Assembly: GCA_002401525.1 (NCBI GenBank)
Contig: NVTH01000163.1
Coordinates: forward strand, 1 to 7,707
DNA length: 7,707 bases
Direction of reading: 5' to 3'
Origin: Moraxellaceae bacterium
GTDB taxonomy: Bacteria; Pseudomonadota; Gammaproteobacteria; Pseudomonadales; UBA3067
In this document: positions 6,370 through 7,707 of the stretch, piece by piece
Layout of the letters: each line of letters opens with the position of its first letter
Numbering within the stretch: the first letter of the stretch is position 1
Program-made: the position numbers and the translations under genes
Notes under the pieces: generated by a model
The model's database searches: none
Seen by the model: the letters and a program-made list of their open reading frames with translations, nothing else
What the model was told of the DNA's origin: nothing

Positions 6370-6651
6370 ATGACTAAGGGGCATTCGCTACAAGACCCTT
6401 TTTTGAACGCACTGCGGAAAGATCGTGTGCCTGTTTCCATCTTTTTGGTAAACGGCATCAAACTACAGGGCCAAATTGAGTCCTTTGATCAATACGTGGT
6501 TTTATTACGCAATACCGTCAATCAGATGGTTTATAAACACGCTATTTCAACCGTTGTTCCTGCTCGTAATCCGCGCATGGCAACGCAAGAAGAGAGCGGT
6601 GGCCAAGGTAGTCAAGGCGGCCAAGATCACGATATGCGCGGTGGAATGTAA
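6370..6651 (+). CDS. hfq: RNA chaperone Hfq
   Basis: Hfq forms a hexameric Sm-like ring that pairs small RNAs with mRNAs. The Sm core (about 7-66) is nearly standard: [20 protein letters not shown] at the start, with Gln8, Asp9 and the rim patch Arg16-Lys17-Asp18-Arg19. It then has [15 protein letters not shown] (27-41) and [10 protein letters not shown] (55-64), with the proximal-site Lys56 and His57. Two RNA-contact positions differ from E. coli: residue 25 (distal face) is Phe in place of Tyr, and residue 42 (proximal face) is Tyr in place of Phe. Both stay aromatic. The tail (70-93) is Gly/Gln-rich, with a GGQ/GSQ/GGQ repeat and a closing DMRGGM. At 93 residues it is within the family range. 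The start is fixed by AGGAG at seven bases. The hflX gene follows after 64 bases, as usual. Confidence 0.98.
   Translation: MTKGHSLQDPFLNALRKDRVPVSIFLVNGIKLQGQIESFDQYVVLLRNTVNQMVYKHAISTVVPARNPRMATQEESGGQGSQGGQDHDMRGGM
6598..6624 (+). repeat. 3 x 9-bp in-frame tandem repeat in the Hfq tail
   Basis: Three 9-base units (6598-6606, 6607-6615, 6616-6624) encode GGQ, GSQ and GGQ at residues 77-85 of Hfq. The units differ at only a few bases. The region is beyond the Sm core, in the disordered tail, where length changes are tolerated. Confidence 0.7.
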
Positions 6652-6687
6652 TCCTCCTTATATCGAAGTTATTCGTTGGGCTAGGTG

Positions 6688-6708
6688 CTATTGAATAGAC
6701 CAATAGGG
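6688..6708 (+). promoter_or_regulatory. hflX ribosome binding site with overlapping hairpin
   Basis: AGGG (6705-6708) lies seven bases before the hflX ATG at 6716 and is the likely Shine-Dalgarno. CTATTG (6688-6693) is perfectly complementary to CAATAG (6701-6706) around a seven-base loop, so the stem would cover the first two bases of AGGG. A modest effect on hflX translation is possible but inferred. Confidence 0.4.
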
Positions 6709-6715
6709 CGTTCAA

Positions 6716-7707
6716 ATGCTTTTTTTTGAGCGTCCTGACAGTGGCGAGGCAGCGGTTCTTGTTCATGTCTGTTTTAAAGAGTTCCAAGATCGAGAAGACC
6801 TCTTAGAATTTGAATTACTTGCCAAGTCGGCTGGGGCGTTTGCCTGCGCTACAGTGACTGCTTCTCGGCAAGTGCCTGATGCGCGCTATTTTGTGGGCTC
6901 CGGAAAAGTCGAAGAGATCAAGCAGGTCGTGGATGACCGCAAGGCAGAGATTGTTTTGTTCAGTCACGCCTTGTCTCCTACCCAAGAACGTAATCTAGAA
7001 AAAGCACTGTGTTGTCGAGTGGTGGGCCGTACTGGCTTGATTCTCGATATATTTGCTCAGCGCGCCCGTACCTTTGAAGGGAAATTGCAGGTTGAGTTGG
7101 CTCAGCTGCAACATTTGTCCACTCGATTGATTCGAGGCTGGACCCATTTAGAGCGCCAAAAAGGCGGTATTGGCTTGCGCGGTCCTGGGGAAACCCAATT
7201 AGAGTCCGATCGCCGTTTACTTCGTCATCGCATTAAATCGATTTCCAAACGTTTGGACAAAGTGCGCAGTCAGCGTCAGCAAGGTCGACGCAGGCGGATT
7301 CGCGCTGGCATTCCTACCGTGGCGTTAGTGGGCTACACCAATGCTGGCAAAAGCACTCTGTTTAATTGGCTCACTCACGCCGATGTGTTTACTGAAGATT
7401 TATTGTTTGCTACCTTGGATCCCACTTTACGACGTATTGAAATCCCCCGTGCCGGCCCCATAGTATTGGCTGATACAGTGGGTTTTATTCGGCATCTGCC
7501 GCATCAGCTGGTGGACGCGTTTCGTGCTACGTTAGAAGAAACTAAAGAAGCCGATTTATTGCTGCATATCGTGGATGCCGGTGCTGAGGAGCGAGAAGAC
7601 AATATTTCTGAAGTGGAAAATGTGCTTAGCGAAATCGGCGCCAACAAAAAAGTGTTGATGATCTACAATAAGATTGATCTGCTTGGCGGGCAGCCGCGAG
7701 TGGATCG
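6716..7707 (+). CDS. hflX: Ribosome-splitting GTPase HflX, 5' part (3' end outside window)
   Basis: HflX is a GTPase that binds 50S subunits and splits stalled or heat-damaged 70S ribosomes. The frame runs from ATG 6716 to the right edge: 330 complete codons plus two bases, against about 426 in E. coli, so roughly the last 100 residues are missing. The N-terminal HflX domain includes YFVGSGKVEEI (58-68), LSPTQERNLE (86-95), RTGLILDIFAQRART (105-119), EGKLQVELAQLQHL (121-134) and the glycine-rich GGIGLRGPGETQLE (150-163), followed by a basic helical stretch (165-197). The GTPase domain shows G1 GYTNAGKST (206-214), LFATLDPT (230-237), G3 DTVG (253-256) and G4 NKID (318-321). All expected motifs are intact. 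Codons 2-4 contain a run of eight T bases (6720-6727), a possible slippage site. Location after hfq matches E. coli. Identification is firm. Confidence 0.97.
   Translation, partial: MLFFERPDSGEAAVLVHVCFKEFQDREDLLEFELLAKSAGAFACATVTASRQVPDARYFVGSGKVEEIKQVVDDRKAEIVLFSHALSPTQERNLEKALCCRVVGRTGLILDIFAQRARTFEGKLQVELAQLQHLSTRLIRGWTHLERQKGGIGLRGPGETQLESDRRLLRHRIKSISKRLDKVRSQRQQGRRRRIRAGIPTVALVGYTNAGKSTLFNWLTHADVFTEDLLFATLDPTLRRIEIPRAGPIVLADTVGFIRHLPHQLVDAFRATLEETKEADLLLHIVDAGAEEREDNISEVENVLSEIGANKKVLMIYNKIDLLGGQPRVD

Noticed and set aside
6476..6787. Small frames overlapping hfq and the start of hflX on both strands
   Set aside because: They overlap two firmly identified genes in other frames and show no family resemblance.
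1..7707. An undescribed multi-gene system, mobile island or defence locus
   Set aside because: All seven genes are conserved housekeeping genes in their usual order, with no unexplained gene and no sign of insertion.

Overview
The window is a housekeeping cluster from a gammaproteobacterium. Seven genes lie head to tail on the + strand: nnr (3' part), tsaE, amiB, mutL, miaA, hfq and hflX (5' part). This is the order of the E. coli nnr-tsaE-amiB-mutL-miaA-hfq-hflX superoperon, and every protein aligns by eye with its E. coli or pseudomonad counterpart. Three features point to a non-enteric gammaproteobacterium, possibly a marine or pseudomonad-like lineage: a MutL with complete endonuclease-type C-terminal motifs, a LysM-bearing AmiB, and base composition near balanced. 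I cannot name a genus from this sequence.

Layout. Bases 1-1091 hold the end of the bifunctional NAD(P)H-hydrate repair enzyme Nnr: the last piece of the epimerase domain, a linker and the whole dehydratase domain. Bases 1169-1738 hold TsaE, with an extra segment near its C-terminus. Bases 1856-3256 hold AmiB, 3268-5211 MutL, 5253-6302 MiaA and 6370-6651 Hfq. HflX starts at 6716 and runs off the right edge. The longest stretch without a gene is 117 bases (1739-1855, before amiB). It contains a perfect 9-bp hairpin and a degenerate AGTACT-type repeat. The other gaps are 11 to 77 bases. I see no tRNA, rRNA, insertion sequence, phage gene, CRISPR array or defence gene.

How the genes relate. The shared theme is cell maintenance. 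Nnr repairs damaged NAD(P)H, TsaE and MiaA support two tRNA anticodon-loop modifications (t6A37 and i6A37), AmiB splits septal peptidoglycan, MutL acts in mismatch repair, Hfq is the sRNA chaperone and HflX rescues stalled or heat-damaged ribosomes. Close same-strand packing suggests co-transcription. The miaA-hfq gap carries a weak hairpin plus T-rich tract that could attenuate transcription or bind Hfq.

I do not see an undescribed multi-gene system. The less ordinary observations are fine-scale: several short in-frame tandem repeats (9, 12 or 15 bp units) confined to linkers, tails and a signal peptide; a TsaE insertion; a reciprocal Tyr/Phe exchange at two RNA-contact positions of Hfq; and possible RNA structures around the hfq and hflX ribosome binding sites.
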